A stretch of DNA of 64,000 nucleotides, taken from the NCBI GenBank assembly GCA_016617785.1, contig JADILM010000006.1, positions 1,364,001-1,428,000 on the forward strand, in the 5' to 3' direction. A program made the position numbers and the translations under genes. A model generated the notes under the pieces. The model was not told the DNA's origin, searched no databases, and saw nothing but the letters and a program-made list of their open reading frames with translations. The stretch is from Sporobolomyces roseus. Its lineage: Eukaryota > Basidiomycota > Microbotryomycetes > Sporidiobolales > Sporidiobolaceae. Shown here piece after piece: positions 62,955 through 64,000 of this stretch; positions within the stretch are counted from its first letter, which is position 1, and each line of letters starts with the position of its first letter.

Positions 62955-64000
62955 CTTCGCGGCACTCTACTACTGAACCACTCAAGTATGGCGGCAGTAG
63001 GAAATTTGTGTGGTGAATTCGAAAGTCGAGGAATTTGAACTAGGGAGGTTGCGAGGAGCGTAGGGGAAGGGGTGTAGAGTCTCCTGTTGTTCTTATATAG
63101 CTATTGATGTCGAGCTAGAGGTAAGGAGGAGCTCTGTTGGTGCCCCAGCGAGAATGGGAGATGAAGATTATCGAAGGTAGATCTGAAATCATAGAGAGTC
63201 AGTGGATGCTCCTTTGAGGTTACAGTACACTCCCAGATAGCTCACTATATTCCTATAATGGGCCGGTAACCTCTCGAGCTAGTTGAGGGATGAACGAGTC
63301 GGTCGAAAGGATTGACCGGTCGAGAGTAAGTGGGCGAGAGAGGAGAGAGAGAGAGAGCGTGTTCTTCGAATGGGGAGGAAGAGTTCGCCAGCTTCACTTG
63401 CGTAGCCTTTCGAGGCAGAGTAGGTGATTGAGGAGAGCGGAGGCGGGAGAGAGGAAATGGAATAGGAGGGAGAGACCCAAATAGGAAGTTGATTTTGGAC
63501 ACAAAATGAAACTCCCACTCTCTCCCTCCACCTCTATTCAACTCGAAACAGTCACAATCGCACTTGATAACGTTAAGTCAGCTCCAGCCACGAACACATA
63601 CTAGACTTCTCCCTCAGCAGCATCAGCAACAGTCACGTTTGAAGAAAAAGTTGCAAGATGGAAGAAAAGGGTTGATAGTCAGAGAGAAGCTACTCAGCGC
63701 AGGTGGAGACGATACCGTGATCCCAGTGTGCGTCTCTTTGATATCCTGAGCCATCCCATACAGCACCCTAACCTCTTCGTCTCCTTTAGCTCGCCCGTGC
63801 TCATCTCAAGTTTACTTCTTTCGAGTTCAGAAAATTACACTCTCAACTCTTCCCTTCACTCGACAAATCTTCTTCCAGAGCACTACATACGATCAGTAGC
63901 GACTACTCCTAGATACCGAAGAATTCCGACTTGCACCCCGTCGAATCGCTTTTCAAGCAATGCCTCGTATTAACTTGCTTGAAACTGCTTAGGTACGCTC
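62955..64000. other. Terminal intergenic stretch
   Basis: About 1 kb. The first part is the promoter and leader of the Gln-rich gene. A (GA)n run lies near 63343-63357. An ATG at 63960 opens only ten codons before a TAG at the window edge. No gene supported. Confidence 0.5.

Noticed and set aside
63960..64000. Start of a new gene at the right edge
   Set aside because: The ATG at 63960 is followed in frame by a TAG after ten codons, and no donor precedes the stop.

Overview
This window looks like nuclear DNA from a basidiomycete fungus. Genes are compact and closely packed on both strands. Almost all are broken by many 50-75 nt introns with GTRNGY-type donors, a CTGAC/CTAAC-like branch site and a nearby CAG. 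Many proteins carry long Ser/Pro/Gln-rich disordered tails. The gene set is fungal: DASH subunit DAD2, mL60/MRPL31, CMS1, TAP42, NCA2 and SAM37. I cannot place it below phylum from sequence alone.

Left block (1-29.5 kb), in order: the 3' end of a coiled-coil gene; an ER calcium pump (SERCA type); mitochondrial ribosomal protein mL60; CMS1 (90S pre-ribosome); DAD2 (kinetochore); a large WD40-like plus inositol-polyphosphate 5-phosphatase; TCP1 (chaperonin alpha); a small seven-beta-strand methyltransferase; a small acidic protein; a RAB6/YPT6 GTPase with a long N-terminal extension; TAP42; a long intron-rich coiled-coil/Ser-Pro-His-rich gene; ceramide synthase LAG1; and 6-phosphogluconate dehydrogenase GND1.

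Centre (29.53-49.27 kb): a very large inverted repeat. Two arms of about 9.0 kb (29527-38510 and 40265-49269) are nearly identical over most of their length and flank a unique spacer of about 1.75 kb. Each arm carries one tRNA-Tyr(GTA), two tRNA-Asn(GTT), a gene-poor stretch, a poorly resolved multi-exon unit, and an intact gene for a TPR-like/SET-domain protein. The left arm begins inside the penultimate exon of GND1, so the right arm ends in an orphan copy of the GND1 3' end. That copy sits 20 bp from the stop codon of a PAP2 lipid phosphatase. This makes the left side the likely donor and the right arm the inverted copy. A segment of about 590 bp inside the arms (34555-35140 versus 43652-44237) is about 5-6% diverged, while its neighbours are almost identical.

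Right block (49.3-63 kb): the PAP2 phosphatase; divergent SAM37 (outer-membrane sorting complex) and NCA2 (mitochondrial) genes sharing one short promoter; two uncharacterised genes; and a long Gln-rich protein with a conserved central domain that looks regulatory but is not a family I recognise. The last kilobase shows no supportable gene.

Apart from the palindrome, the window is ordinary housekeeping sequence. The palindrome is the feature worth attention: its polarity, its near-identity, the divergence island and its unusual spacer.
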